DNA of 40,000 bases from Prorocentrum cordatum (Eukaryota > Sar > Dinophyceae > Prorocentrales > Prorocentraceae), in NCBI GenBank assembly GCA_963575745.1, contig CAUYUJ010021027.1, positions 59,515 to 99,514 of the forward strand. Direction: 5' to 3'. Each line of letters starts with the position of its first letter. Within the stretch, counting starts at the first letter, position 1. This document shows positions 10,102-19,523 of this stretch, one piece after another. The notes below the pieces were generated by a model, which saw only the letters and a program-made list of their open reading frames with translations, was not told the origin of the DNA and made no database searches. The position numbers were made by a program, and so were the translations under genes.

Positions 10102-10141
10102 CCGTTGCCATTTTGGCTCACGTCCGTAGCGGAAGGCTCAG
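10102..10141 (+). promoter_or_regulatory. Dinoflagellate spliced-leader relict, possibly tandem
   Basis: 10102-10122 matches the conserved 22-nt dinoflagellate spliced leader (ignoring its variable first base) at 19 of 21 positions. The changes are A to T at position 5 and A to C at position 20, and the core GCCATTTTGGCTCA is intact. One base later, 10124-10141 reads CCGTAGCGGAAGGCTCAG, which keeps the leader's two ends with a shortened middle and may be an older copy. It marks the 5' end of a trans-spliced transcript that was reverse transcribed. Confidence 0.85.
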
Positions 10142-10295
10142 CGACTTGAGGTGTGACAAGGGGGAGGTGCGCCCCCACCAGCGATCCCTGAGCCGCGCCC
10201 AGGCTTACACGCGGAACCCGTGCAGGGCTACTCCAGTACGGTACGTTGTGCCTCACGGGCACGGTTCGCGTTTTTGTGAGCTCCTGTCGGAACCC

Positions 10296-10415
10296 ATGGT
10301 GGTCAAGGATGCGACGAAACAGTTCCTCTCGTGCACGAGTTGTCGCTACCGCTGGAGCTGGAAACCGAGGTATGAGTGCTATTCGTGCGGCGCTGCCTTC
10401 GTCCCAGCAGTCTGA
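10296..10415 (+). pseudogene. LINE 1 gag-like zinc ribbon, N-terminal fragment
   Basis: The first ATG after the SL relict that is followed by a recognisable domain is at 10296. The frame encodes 39 residues with a zinc-ribbon pattern, C-x2-C-x11-C-x2-C (CTSC...CYSCG, nucleotides 10332-10388), and stops at 10413. The same frame meets a second stop near 10482 and reopens at 10518 into the coiled-coil segment. I read this as one original coding region broken by nonsense changes. Such CxxC ribbons near the N terminus are common in dinoflagellate LINE proteins, where they are thought to bind nucleic acid. Confidence 0.6.
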
Positions 10416-10517
10416 TCGCCGTGGCGGAAGGCGCAGGGAGTATGGTCGGAGTCAGGTGGTGAGGGCCAGTGGAAGCGGTAGCCAGCCCAGCCGCCAGGGT
10501 CCTGGGCGCCTTCCCGC

Positions 10518-11411
10518 ATGCAGGTGCCCAAGCCATCGACGCCGCCGCAGCGCGGAACGGGAATTGTCTCGGTGGCCGAGTTCTCGCAACATTTCCATCA
10601 GCAGATCGGCAAGGACGCGCGGGCCCAGGAGCTCCAGGCCCTGGTGCAGGCGGTGGCACCTGAGCCGCCTGCCACGCCTCGGCAGCCGCTGCCGGAAGAG
10701 ACCATCAGCGCGAAGGGGGTTGCGCGTCGCATGGCGGAGAGGGCGCTCGAGAAGGCGGTGCTGCGGGAGGACGAGGCGCGCCGCTGGCTGGAGGAATGTA
10801 GCAAGAAGACGGCGGCGGCGGCTCATGCGGCGGAGCTCCATCGTGCGGCGCCTGGCGCAGCTGTGCCAGGTGCGACGCAGGTGCCAGCGCGTTCGCAAAC
10901 TAGCCTGTCGCAGCTGGTCCCAGGCGGGGGCGGGCCCGACGCGGTCGAGATCGTCGACGGGGACCGACTCGACCTCAGCGGCCTGGAGGTTGAGGAGGTC
11001 GAGCGGGGCAAGTGGCTGGAGCTCAAGGGCAACGCGGCCAAGGAGCTCCAGCAGGCCATCATGGCGGCCATTGGGCCGAGTGCGGGGAATATGCAGAAGC
11101 CCCGCGCGGAGGCCAGGGCGATGCGCCAGCGCTTGGCTGCCGAGCGGGCCCGCGTGGATGGCGCGGCGTCCGCCTCTAGCGGGGAGGGTCATCGACTCCT
11201 GGGGGTGCTTCTGCTCCTCCTCCTCATCCTACCGATGCGAGCTCTGGGGCCGGTGCCAGTGCAGGAAGAAGTTCAGCTGGCCCAACATCTGCGGCTGCCC
11301 CAGGAGCACAGCAGCGGCAGTCAGTGGCAGCAGCGCCCGCCGCTGAGGAGCTGCAGGCGGCTGTCGCGGCAGCCAGAGCGAAGTTGGCCAGATGTGTCAC
11401 GGGGCATTTAG
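10518..11411 (+). pseudogene. LINE 1 gag-like coiled-coil segment
   Basis: Same frame as the zinc ribbon at 10296. The useful part is about 10518-11190. It is rich in Ala, Glu, Arg and Lys with heptad-like runs (AKGVARRMAERALEKAV, RRWLEECSKKTAAAAHAAEL), which suggests a coiled coil for particle or RNP assembly. Beyond about 11190 this frame becomes leucine/serine low complexity, and a neighbouring frame takes over with AEELQAAVAAARAKLARC near 11340, so a frameshift lies around 11190-11320. It has no enzymatic motif. The endonuclease follows downstream in the same element. Confidence 0.55.
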
Positions 11412-11964
11412 TGCGAACCCGCAATTGCAGCAACTGGCGGGGGGGCCACCTAATGGGGGCGGCCCCGAGGGCAGTCCCAGACAGAAGTAGGCGTGAATGC
11501 GACGGGGCGGGGATGAGCTGGGGCGCCATATGGATTTGGAACATCGGAGGAGAGAGCCACGTGGACCTGGGCTCCTGGCAGCAATGTTGCGTGGACTACC
11601 ACGCCAGCTTTTGTGCGAAATCCATGCCGTGCGCAGCTCGGGCGGGGCGTGGCCAGGAGGCGCAGCGGTCGTCCCTGGCGGGGCCAAAGTCGCGGGGGTC
11701 CTGTTTAGCTGGGGCAGGCGGCAATGGAAGAGCGCATTGAGGCCTGGCCGACTGGCGCGCGGAACAGGCGAGCCGTTCGCGACCGCGCGAGATCCCTTGC
11801 AGGTCCGTCGTGGGATGTTTTTGCGGGGTATCGCTGGAGTGGGCTTGGAAGGCTGGCGGATTTTTTTCGTGGGCAGCTTGCAGGCAGGAGAGCATTTTTC
11901 GGGGTCGGCGACAGTCCTCGGCGGGCCCAGCCCAGGGCATGCCCTGGAGCGAGGCAGCGGGCCT

Positions 11965-12430
11965 TGGATCGAGGCCGCAGACATGCGGGTGGTCGATGCC
12001 CTCGATCAGCTCCAACCTCCTCTCTGGGCCACAGATGCGTGGGTGGCCGATGCCTTGCAGAGGAGCGGCTCCCCACGCGCGCCTGGACCCCCAGAGGTCT
12101 TTGGGGGGCCCGCCACCGGGCAGACCCCGACAGGGAGTGGCGGTCCGCTGAGTGAGACCGCAGACATGCGCGCGGGCGTTGCCCTCGTTCAGGACCAGCC
12201 ACTTCCCTGGGCCGCAGATGCGCGGGCGTTCGATGCCCCGGGAAAGTGCGACCCCCTTGGCGCAGCGGGGCGCGGGCGCGCCCTTGGGGGGCCCGCGGCG
12301 GGGCAGACCTTGCAGGGGGGGGGGGCGTGCTCTGGAACGAGACCGCGGGCGCGCGGGTGGTCGACGCCCTCGATCGAGCTCAGCCGCGCCACAGTGCCGC
12401 GGACGCGCGGGTGGCCGAAGCCAATGTGGT
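11965..12430 (+). repeat. Internal ~180-bp tandem repeat in LINE 1, 3 copies
   Basis: Paired modules starting with GCAGACATGCG-like sequence fall at 11979/12022, 12158/12213 and 12342/12399. This gives a super-period of about 180 bp (179 and 184). Translations show repeated AADxRxxDAL-type phrases separated by Gly/Pro-rich spacers. It lies between the gag-like part and the endonuclease, where such proteins have a variable hinge. Confidence 0.7.
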
Positions 12431-12540
12431 GAGCGCCCCGTTCCCAGGCTGCAGGGCGAAACAGGTGCCCGGGGAAGCCCGCGGCAGGGCGGCCCCAAAA
12501 GCTGAGGACTTCGACGATCACTCGCCGCGGAGAGCCAGTT

Positions 12541-12897
12541 GCAGGCCAGACCCAGACGTCGGAGGGCGACAAGCAGAAGCGCGGGATCACGATTGTCACC
12601 TGCAATAGTAATGCCTGGAAGAAGGCCAAGCAACATCCAGAGATGGCTCGTGCGGTCAAAGGGGCGCAGGTCGATGCTTGCCTCGCACGTGAGCGCGGGC
12701 TGGTGGAGGCCCAAATCAAAACCCCGAGAACTTGGGCACATCGGCGAGGATATGTGGCGGAGTGGGCGGCGGCTGCCGCGGCCGCGGTCCATCGCGAGCC
12801 GCCGTTTCTTTTCGTCTCGCTCGGCGGCCGCGCCGCCCTCGAGAGGTCCGGGGCATTTTTTCCCATGCTCGAGCGCATCAGTGAAGTGATGGCCTGA
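12541..12897 (+). pseudogene. LINE 1 AP-endonuclease domain, truncated
   Basis: In the frame starting 12541 the protein reads ITIVTCNSNAW from 12586, the usual first strand and Asn motif of APE-type LINE endonucleases. It is followed after about 20 residues by VDACLARERGLVEAQI, the position of the catalytic Glu strand (normally ...QE...), and then by TWAHRRGYVAEWA, a common next block. The similarity fades at about 12790 and the frame stops at 12895-12897. Only about 70 of the roughly 220 residues expected are present, and the His/Asp catalytic motifs further on are missing. In an intact element it would nick target DNA for target-primed reverse transcription. Confidence 0.6.
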
Positions 12898-13724
12898 GCT
12901 GGATGCCCCGTTTCATGTGGGGGCGGCTAGGACATATATGAGGAAGACCTCGCGTTGCCCCAGTGGGCAGTGCACTTGGGAGCATCATTGTCGCGGCCTC
13001 AGGAAGCCATCTGCAATCAACTCGGCCATGGGTTTTTGTGGTCAGCTGGCGCTTCGATCACCCTTTCGAAGACCGCCGGGCTCAGCTGGGCGCGCCTGCG
13101 GGCCCGCGCGCGGCGGGGGGTGCTAAAGCTCAAGCAGGGGGCGTGGCCAACCAATGTTTGGCAGAGACCTGTGCTGGCCACCAATCCCCTCCCGCGTCGC
13201 GACGAGGAACGGGGCGACATATTTCGGGCGGAACCGAGGGAAGGTCCATCTTTTGACGGCCTTCAGCCTCGCGCCGCGATGACATCTTGGTTTCTGGCAG
13301 CGGGGGCTGCGCCGGGTAAAGTTCACGGCGCCATTTGTCCGAGACGCCGTGGCCCAGCCATGGGTTGCCGAGTGCGATTGATTGATTTTTGAAACCAGTG
13401 GGCGTCGCTAGAACCGACGGGAGAGCAACGGGGCCGTTGTGCGACATCGCCTTCTTTCGCAGCCTGCTGGGCCACGCAAGCAGCCAGGTTTTGTGCAGGC
13501 AGATCTGACCCGGCAAATTTGGGCGAGGCAGAGGCTGGCGAGGCGAGAATTTTAGGAGGCCGTTCGAGGAGCTGATGCATGCTTGGCATGGCCCGCAGGA
13601 AGAGAGGGCGACTACTGGCGGGACTTGGGGTGCGAGGGGGCCAAGTGTCTTGCCCAGCCTGGCTATAAACGCGCGCTGGGCCCCCTTCCGCCTGCGAGGG
13701 CAGGGTTCCATGCTGCCGAGTCGC
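12898..13724 (+). other. LINE 1 interior without a recognisable RT core
   Basis: Lies where reverse transcriptase motifs should be. Open frames exist (for example 12955-13392), and phrases such as SWARLRARARRG resemble post-RT linker sequence. I find none of the RT hallmarks (an F/Y-x-DD motif, or the R-x-G-D/T-P-L-type turn), so most or all of the RT appears deleted. Confidence 0.5.
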
Positions 13725-14403
13725 TGCCTCATCTGCGGGGAACTGCCAGGGGCCCATCGTCCACCGTTTTTTTCAGTGCCCAGCGTGCCAGGGTTGGAGG
13801 CGAGACGCCCTGCCCGCGGCGATTGTCTTCAAGAAGGTCAGGGCACGCGCTAGCATGAAATATGTGCGCGAAGGATTCATATCGGAATTTGCGCATGCAG
13901 GTAACAAGGCTGCCATGCGTGTGACAAACCAAGGAGCTAGGCTGGCGAGAAGAGACCCGTCGGCACTTCGCCTGTCTAGGTGCATGCTCTCATTGGCAGT
14001 GGCCCTGCTCCGATTCGGCAGCGGGGTCGTAGCCCAGTGCGCAGATCTAGGAGTCTTGGATCTGCGCAGATCTAGGAGTCTTGGATGTCCTGGGAGCCCA
14101 GGGTCTCACTTTGATCTCGCCAGAGGGTGGTGCCGCGAGGGAGGGGGTCTGGTGGGGCTGTTTGGGGGTGTGGAGGCTGCGCCTGTTAATGCCCCCCTTC
14201 CGCCTGAGCCCCCCCGTAGGCTGGCAACCTGGGCGAGCAGCGCGGCCCAGGGCAGGTCTCGATGGTCCTGGGCTCGGACCAAGCAGCCTGGGCTTCCAGG
14301 GGACGTGTTTTGCTGGAGTTTGATTCGGTGGCCAAGGGCCAACCACCGATTTTGGTCTGCTCCGCTTGCGGAGGCTATGATTCGTTTTCGCACGGCTCCG
14401 TAG
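13725..14403 (+). pseudogene. LINE 1 post-RT zinc knuckle and downstream region
   Basis: CLICG (13725-13739) is in one frame. After a shift near 13745-13758 the next frame gives VHRFFQCPAC (13759-13788), and that frame stays open to 14403. Together they form the C-x2-C...H...C knuckle often found between the RT and RNase H regions of LINE proteins, here split by a one-base change. The following residues (SMKYVREGFISEF onward) carry no clear RNase H catalytic motif. The frame contains the 24-bp duplication at 14041-14088. Confidence 0.6.
14041..14088 (+). repeat. 24-bp tandem duplication
   Basis: GCAGATCTAGGAGTCTTGGA occurs at 14041 and again at 14065, two exact adjacent copies. The period is a multiple of three, so the LINE 1 frame is not shifted by it. 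Confidence 0.9.
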
Positions 14404-14735
14404 AGCTCCGAGATGCCTGCGGTGGCTCCCAGGGGGCTTTTGTGGACCATGGCGTCAAGAATGCTAAGGCAGTTCGTAGGGGCAAGCACCTTAACCGACC
14501 TCTCAAAGTGGGCCCCTGGAGGACTCCCACTGTGGCGGCTCGGGAGTTGGTGGGTGGTCTTGGACTAGTCCCAGGGGCCCAGAAGCGAGAAGCCAGACGC
14601 GGGCCAGATAGAGGCCCGCCTGCTTTTGTTTGCCTTGCTGACTTTCTCGAAGCTTTTGGGTTAAGCGATCCCGAAGCGCGAGCCCTTGGAGAATGGTGCG
14701 AGCGCCCTGAAGACCAGGGCTCCGGTACTGATTAG
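14262..14735 (+). pseudogene. LINE 1 C-terminal region with CxxCG finger
   Basis: An open frame of about 157 codons ending in TAG at 14733-14735. It contains PPILVCSACGGYDSFSHG (Cys codons at 14358 and 14367) followed by a further Cys and a basic patch, AVRRGKHLNRP. In dinoflagellate LINE proteins I know, a CSxCG segment near the C terminus precedes a similar basic stretch. The frame differs from the knuckle frame, so another shift lies between 14262 and 14403. About 180 bases of 3' untranslated sequence follow before the (TCC)n tract. Confidence 0.55.
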
Positions 14736-14916
14736 GACGGTTGATTGATCCTCCAGGGTGGCCTTGTCGCGGGCCATGGGCAGGTCTTTGGCCGTCCTGC
14801 CTGTGGTCGACAAAGGTCCACTCGGATGGGCCCCCCTGGGGGGAAGAGTGGTCGAAGAGTGGTCGGACTGTCGGACTTCTCTTTCCCCCCCCCCTTTCCC
14901 CCCCAGTGGCGTGCGA

Positions 14917-14990
14917 TCCTCCTCCTCCTCCTCCTCCTCTTCCTCCTCCTCCTCCTCCTCCTCCTCTTCCTCCTCCTCCTCCTCCTCTTC
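14917..14990 (+). repeat. (TCC)n tract at the LINE 1 3' edge
   Basis: A nearly pure TCC tract about 180 bases after the LINE 1 stop codon. It is either the element's own 3' tail or the target microsatellite. A matching-strand pyrimidine tract borders the 5' end at 10030-10101. Confidence 0.9.
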
Positions 14991-15373
14991 GAGGTCGGCT
15001 TGATGGCCTCGGGGCCGGACCCACGGGCCCCCACGGCCCGAGGTCGAGGGCAGCGGGCCGCCCAGACTGGGGCCAGGACGGGCGGACGTGTCGAGCAGGC
15101 TCACGCACGCATGGTGATCACTCATTCACTCATTCATGCCATACGCCGGAGCGCGTGGGCGAAAGAAGACAAGACAAGGCCAGCCGATTCTCACCGCTTT
15201 GCGGGAGCGGCGGCACTACGGCGGTCGCATAAAACACAACGTGCGCGGCGGCAGGAGGAGGAGGAGCAGGAGGAAAGAGGGAAGACAAACGGCCGGCGAA
15301 TGATACGGACTTCGCTTGGAACGTATCCGGCCGAAGGCTGCAGATCGCTTTTCTGTATTCACTGTTTCGGAGG
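14991..15373. other. Unassigned spacer
   Basis: Unique GC-rich sequence with short CATTCACTCATTCATG repeats near 15120-15137. No gene recognised. Confidence 0.5.
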
Positions 15374-15535
15374 ATGGTCTACCCCTTACCCTGACACGTC
15401 GATTCGCGAATCGGCCGTTTTCGGTTCGCGCGAGGGCGTCGCGGCCGTCATCTTCGCGGGTCCGGGTCCGTCGGTTTCGGTCCTAGGCCGTTTTCATTCA
15501 AGGGTGGTTTACTAAAGGGAGGTTTGTCCACCGCC
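15374..15535 (+). mobile_element. Small dispersed element, copy 2
   Basis: Direct relative of 7744-7904. It shares CGGCCGTTTTCGGTTCGCG, GCGTCGCGGCCGTCAT and the identical end GGAGGTTTGTCCACCGCC. The left terminal repeat is more degenerate than in copy 1. Confidence 0.7.
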
Positions 15536-16570
15536 GATTGTTTTGCTAATGGGCGCGGGCCCCCCTTCCCCCCCTTTCCCCCCCCACTGGAGTAGATCTT
15601 GGCTGTTTTTTGGGCGCCTGTTTCGGGCAGGTCGGGTCTCCCCTCATAGGACCGACTGCTGCAAGCAGTCTCAGTAAGCAGAGATCCGGAGCCAGCCCCC
15701 CTCCCTCCCCCCCTTCCGCCCAAAGTCGAAAAGCCGATTATTTGTTTATGAAAAACCCTTACATGCAGGAAGCCGCGCCCAGGCAGCGCATGGGCAGAAC
15801 ATTCTCATGGCACGAATGCCACGGACAGATGTAGAATATTGCATCGTGAGCGCAAGCGCGCCAGAACACAGACATTGAGTGTAGGTCAATGCCTGGCGGC
15901 GGAAGACAACGCACTAGCGGGACAACACGTGATTATGGATCAAGGCGCGTTGGTTGGCGGCGGGTCCCGTATGCGCACAGAGTTGGCGTGCATAGTAGCC
16001 AAATGAGGCGATAATGGCCTCATGTTTCGAGGGGTACCGTTCCAGATCTGTGGATTTGGCACCCACGCGCCGGATTTTTCTAGGCATCGCGCCGCACCGC
16101 TGATGCGGCTCGGTGCGGAGCCCCATCTTGTCCGCGCTGGCGTCGCTGCTGCACCGCCAACGTCGCCGACGTACGGGCGATGCATCGGCGATGCGGCGCG
16201 ATCTTCCGACCCCATCTACTCGGACCCCATTTGGGAGTCCTTTAGATCCGTGGATCCCTGGTCCATCTCAACGTTCGCCCGACCGGAGAGCGTCTTCTGA
16301 GGGTCAGGCGATAACCCAGGTTGTCCGGCCCATCCCCCCCCCCTTCCCACCCAGATATTTTGTGTCTGTCAGTTGCGCAGGTCCGAGAGGAGGGGCAGTG
16401 CTGGTTCGCGTGGGCATGCGTGGCGCTGGCCAGAGCCCAAATGGTAGGCTACCGGCGGGCACTTCTTCCCCCCGCCTTCCCCCCCGGATAACCTGGGCCA
16501 TCGCCGAAAATTGGGCGTCGCGTAATGGGGGGGGGCCGTGGAGGGCTTCTCCGAAGGGCTTAGGCGACCT
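15536..16570. other. Unassigned region
   Basis: No gene recognised. A short inverted repeat (CCGCACCG ... CGGTGCGG) sits near 16091-16117. The open frames have no domain. Confidence 0.5.
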
Positions 16571-16667
16571 GTCCTCCTCCTCCTGCTCCTCCTCCTCCTC
16601 CTCCTCCTCTCCCTCCCTCCCCCTCCTCCTTCTCCTCCTCCTCCTCCTCCTCCTCCTCCTCCTCCTC
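16571..16667 (+). repeat. (TCC)n microsatellite
   Basis: An imperfect pyrimidine triplet tract with one TGC-type interruption and a short CCCTCCCTCC segment. Confidence 0.95.
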
Positions 16668-16857
16668 GGAACGCCTACGGCCCCGGGGGAACCCGTCCAG
16701 GGGGGGGCGATAAACGGAGGGGCAGCGTGGGCTGCAGAACAGGTGTGCAGAACAGGTGCCCTTTTAGGCCCCTCAAGGGGCCCTCTGTAGGGCCCAGAAA
16801 GGGGTCCTGTAGGGGCCGAGAAGTGTACCTTTCTCTCGCCCCCTTTTAACGCCCCCC

Positions 16858-17121
16858 CGTCCTCCCCCTCCTCCTGCCCCTCCTCCTCCTCCTCCTGCTG
16901 CTCCTACTCCTGACACTCCTATTCCTCCTCCTCCTGCTCCTCCTCCTCCTCCTTCTCCTCCCTCCTCCTCCTCTTCCCCCTCCTCCTCTTCTTCCTCCTC
17001 CTCCTCCTCCTCCTCCTCCTCCTCCTCCTCCCCCTCCTCCCCCTCCTCCTCCTCCCCTCCTCCCCCTCCTCCTCATTCATTCATTCATTCATTCATTCAT
17101 TCATTCATTCATTCATTCATG
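16858..17121 (+). repeat. (TCC)n array followed by (CATT)n
   Basis: About 210 bases of imperfect TCC triplets switch at about 17073 to a clean tetranucleotide CATT tract running to 17121. A 13-bp duplication (TGCAGAACAGGTG) lies just before it at 16734-16759. Confidence 0.95.
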
Positions 17122-17587
17122 CATTGAGGGCAAGAAGGTTGAAGCCCAAACTAGGAATAGAGGCCGAGAGGAAAAAGAGCAGAGCGAGCGCACTGTACAA
17201 CAACGATGCCAGGAATACACCACACCACTGCAGACAGCCCGAGCCACCAAACCTGCCCACCAAGTCCGGCCGTGGCACAAGGGACCGGGGGGGGAGAGGG
17301 GGGCCCCAGGGAGCGCAGACAGGCTCAGCCTGTCATTCGAGATTCGGACGTCGTCACGTGAGATCAGTCGTCGCGGTAGCCTCGGGGAACGCAAAATACC
17401 TTTAACCTGGCAGGGAGCACAAATGGGGGGAGGGGGGGGAAATTCGTTACGTTTCCCCGTCGCCGGGAGGCCGGCCGGGTAAACGTCACCAGGGCATTGG
17501 TGCCGACAGAATGCACCACTGGACCTCCCGGACAGCACGGTATCTGAGAGAACCGGCGGGTCCAGAACAAGAGGAGCGAAGGGAGGG
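17122..17587. other. Unassigned spacer
   Basis: Unique sequence between microsatellites. No gene recognised. Confidence 0.5.
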
Positions 17588-17645
17588 GAGGAGGAGGAGG
17601 AGGAGGAGGAGGAGGAGGAGGAGGAGGAGGAGGAAGAGGAGGAGT
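17588..17645 (+). repeat. (GAG)n tract at the LINE 2 3' edge
   Basis: On the minus strand this reads (CTC)n/(TCC)n and begins about 20 bases after the LINE 2 stop codon. It is thus a pyrimidine triplet tail in the sense of the element, as for LINE 1. Confidence 0.9.
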
Positions 17646-17664
17646 TGGTCAGCCCAGTCTTCGT

Positions 17665-18392
17665 TCAGAATGAAGATAGATACGGATCGATGGTGAGCGG
17701 CACCCGGGGCTCCTCGATCTCGATCGTTTCTTCCTCCACCGCCGGGTGGAATGGTGCGCCTGAGACAACTTTGGGCGGCTGCTCCGCGTAGTTATCCTGC
17801 AGACCACGGGCACGGTTGGCCCGCTGCTGGTCTTTCCTCAGGGCTCTGTCGTCGGCGAGCTCCTCTGGACTCGGCGGCATTCCGGACCGAATCCACGCAA
17901 GTCGACAAGACGCGACTTGATGGACGTGCTTCAGCAGCCGCCCTCCCTGGTGGTAGTGTTTCAGACAAATGGGGCATACGCTCCCCGTCACAAAACTATT
18001 CGGGGACAGGGGGGTCTGGTGCCATTTGCCGCGATGGGCACAGAGCTGTCGCGCACTATGGAACGTATCACCGCACTCATAACATAGGAAGCTCTCCGGC
18101 CCCGCCGACGTCTGATCCACGACGGTGGTACCCGTGGCCACCTCGCAGACCTTCGCACGCCCCTGCTCAGACGGGGCCTCCCTGACCCTATCAGCCGTGT
18201 GCTTGATAATGGAAAGGTAATGTCGCGGGGCGACGCGGGCCATCTGCGTCCAATCCTCGGTCGTGCCCTGGCCAGGGTACTCCGCCTCGGCCAAGAAGCT
18301 CCGAATCCAGCGGAAATCGCCCTCCAAGAGCCCCCTCCAAATCGAACCCTGGGGGCAGGCGTCCAAAAGCAACCGCAGCATAGGCGGCGCAT
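17665..18392 (-). pseudogene. LINE 2 C-terminal region with two C2H2 zinc fingers
   Basis: After the shift near 18392 the frame reads APPMLRLLLDACP, joining naturally to LRYLPRMLH of the previous segment. Two zinc fingers follow: CYECGDTFHSARQLCAH...H at about 18019-18084 and CPICLKHYHQGGRLLKH...C at about 17905-17976. A Lys/Arg-rich helix (ALRKDQQRANRARGL) and an acidic tail (VEEETIEIEEP) come next, and the stop is at 17665. C-terminal fingers of this kind are thought to bind nucleic acid during retrotransposition. Confidence 0.7.
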
Positions 18393-19027
18393 GTGCAGCA
18401 TTCGGGGGAGGTATCGCAAGCGCCCGATTCTGAGCACAACCTCCCATGGCAGGCGCTGGGCTTGCGCTAACACTTCAACGTATGAAGCGTGGCACTGCTC
18501 ATTGTTATAGAGGCTCAGATTTGAGGCCACCCGGTACATCTTTGCGTGAGCCGTCCGTACCTTCCCTTCGAGCCTCAGACACATCGGGCTCCACGTGTGC
18601 GAGCCGAACCACAACCTCGACCCCGCCAGACTATCGACGTACGTCGCCTTAGCCCGCACGGAGAGAGCAGCACGCGGCGCTATCGTCCGTTTGATCGGAC
18701 CCAGCGCAGAAGCCATGTGGGACGTCCTCGCAAAGATCTCAGAATGCATCCCCCCGTCATCCCTAAAAATCACCCCCAAACACTTCTGGACGCGGACGGT
18801 GCGGATCGAGAAATCGCCGCACTGGGAGCGAATATTGGGAGGGTCTTTTCTGACAGCCTGGTGGTGGGGGCGGCTACTCGGACCCCTAAAACACATCAGA
18901 ATCGTCGTTTTGTCGTGGTTGAGCCGAAGCCCTCGCCGACCGAGCGCGCAATATATGATGTCCAGCATGGCCTCACATCGGGGAATCAAAGACTCTGGCT
19001 TGGACTTCGCCGTCAAAGCCGTCAAAT
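18393..19027 (-). pseudogene. LINE 2 RT, motif C to thumb
   Basis: Continues the RT in the next frame. DDLTALTAKSKPESL gives the Asp-Asp of motif C but without its normal preceding residues. It is followed by LRLNHDKTTILMCFRG (the conserved Lys-Thr segment after the active site) and VRVQKCLGVIFRDDGG (the K-x-L-G motif). The segment ends at LRYLPRMLH, where the frame is lost. Adding one base near 19028 would align the preceding frame with Asp-Asp, so the break hits the catalytic motif itself. Confidence 0.7.
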
Positions 19028-19472
19028 CATCACAACGCTTGTGGATTGGTGAGCCTCATCATGTTCTTTAGCGAACGTCCGGGGTCCTGGGGGAGGAGCC
19101 CATCCCAAGTCTTGCTCCTGCATTTCCTGCTCGATCTCGGCCTGGGCCCCGCAAAAAATACCACAGAACACGTCCCCAGCGAGGACGGTCCCAGGCCGAG
19201 TGCCAGCGCGAGGCGCGACCACCCCCCCGGCTCCACTAATTTCCCACGTAGGGGCCCGCTGGGTCTCCCGAATCAGATCGCGAAGATGTCCCGTCTCAAA
19301 GTGGGGGTCCAATTTGGGGGGCTCCATGAGCTGCTCCCTCATCGCATCCACCAGGAAGGGAGGGAGATCCACGTGGTCCAGAACGTACTCTAGGTCAGCG
19401 TCCTCAGTGGGCAACGTCAAAGCGAACTGCTTCACAGCCGAATAAAACGCGGCCCTCAAATCGACAAACACG
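19028..19472 (-). pseudogene. LINE 2 RT palm, motifs A and B
   Basis: The frame begins AVFVDLRAAFYSAVKQF. This is RT motif A, with its catalytic Asp codon at 19460-19462. About 80 residues later comes GTRPGTVLAGDVFCGIFC, the motif B region, with PGT where PGD is more usual. The frame continues as EIEQEMQEQDLGWAPP and reaches AHQSTSVV before it stops, just where motif C (x-x-D-D) should be. The residues immediately before motif A in this frame are poly-Arg/Gly from the triplet tract, so the real domain starts at about 19472. In an intact element it would perform target-primed cDNA synthesis. Confidence 0.7.
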
Positions 19473-19474
19473 GC

Positions 19475-19523
19475 CCTCCTCCTCCTCCTCCTCCTCCTCC
19501 TCCTCCTCCTCCTCCTCCTCCTC

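Larger units (their letters stand above)
10102..14990 (+). mobile_element. Decayed non-LTR retrotransposon (LINE 1), SL relict to (TCC)n tail
   Basis: In order it contains an SL relict, a CxxC/CxxC zinc ribbon, a coiled-coil Ala/Glu-rich gag-like segment, a three-unit internal repeat and the start of an APE-type endonuclease. After these come a CxxCG...HRFFxCPxC knuckle of the kind found after LINE reverse transcriptases, a C-terminal CSACG segment and a (TCC)n tract. The reading frame changes many times, and the RT core expected between the endonuclease (ends about 12897) and the knuckle (13725) is not recognisable. The element is therefore dead, and 5'-complete judging by the leader. Confidence 0.8.

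Noticed and set aside
11596-12792. A 398-codon minus-strand frame opposite LINE 1
   Set aside because: It is the shadow of the GC-rich internal repeat of LINE 1. The plus strand carries the recognisable retroelement domains.
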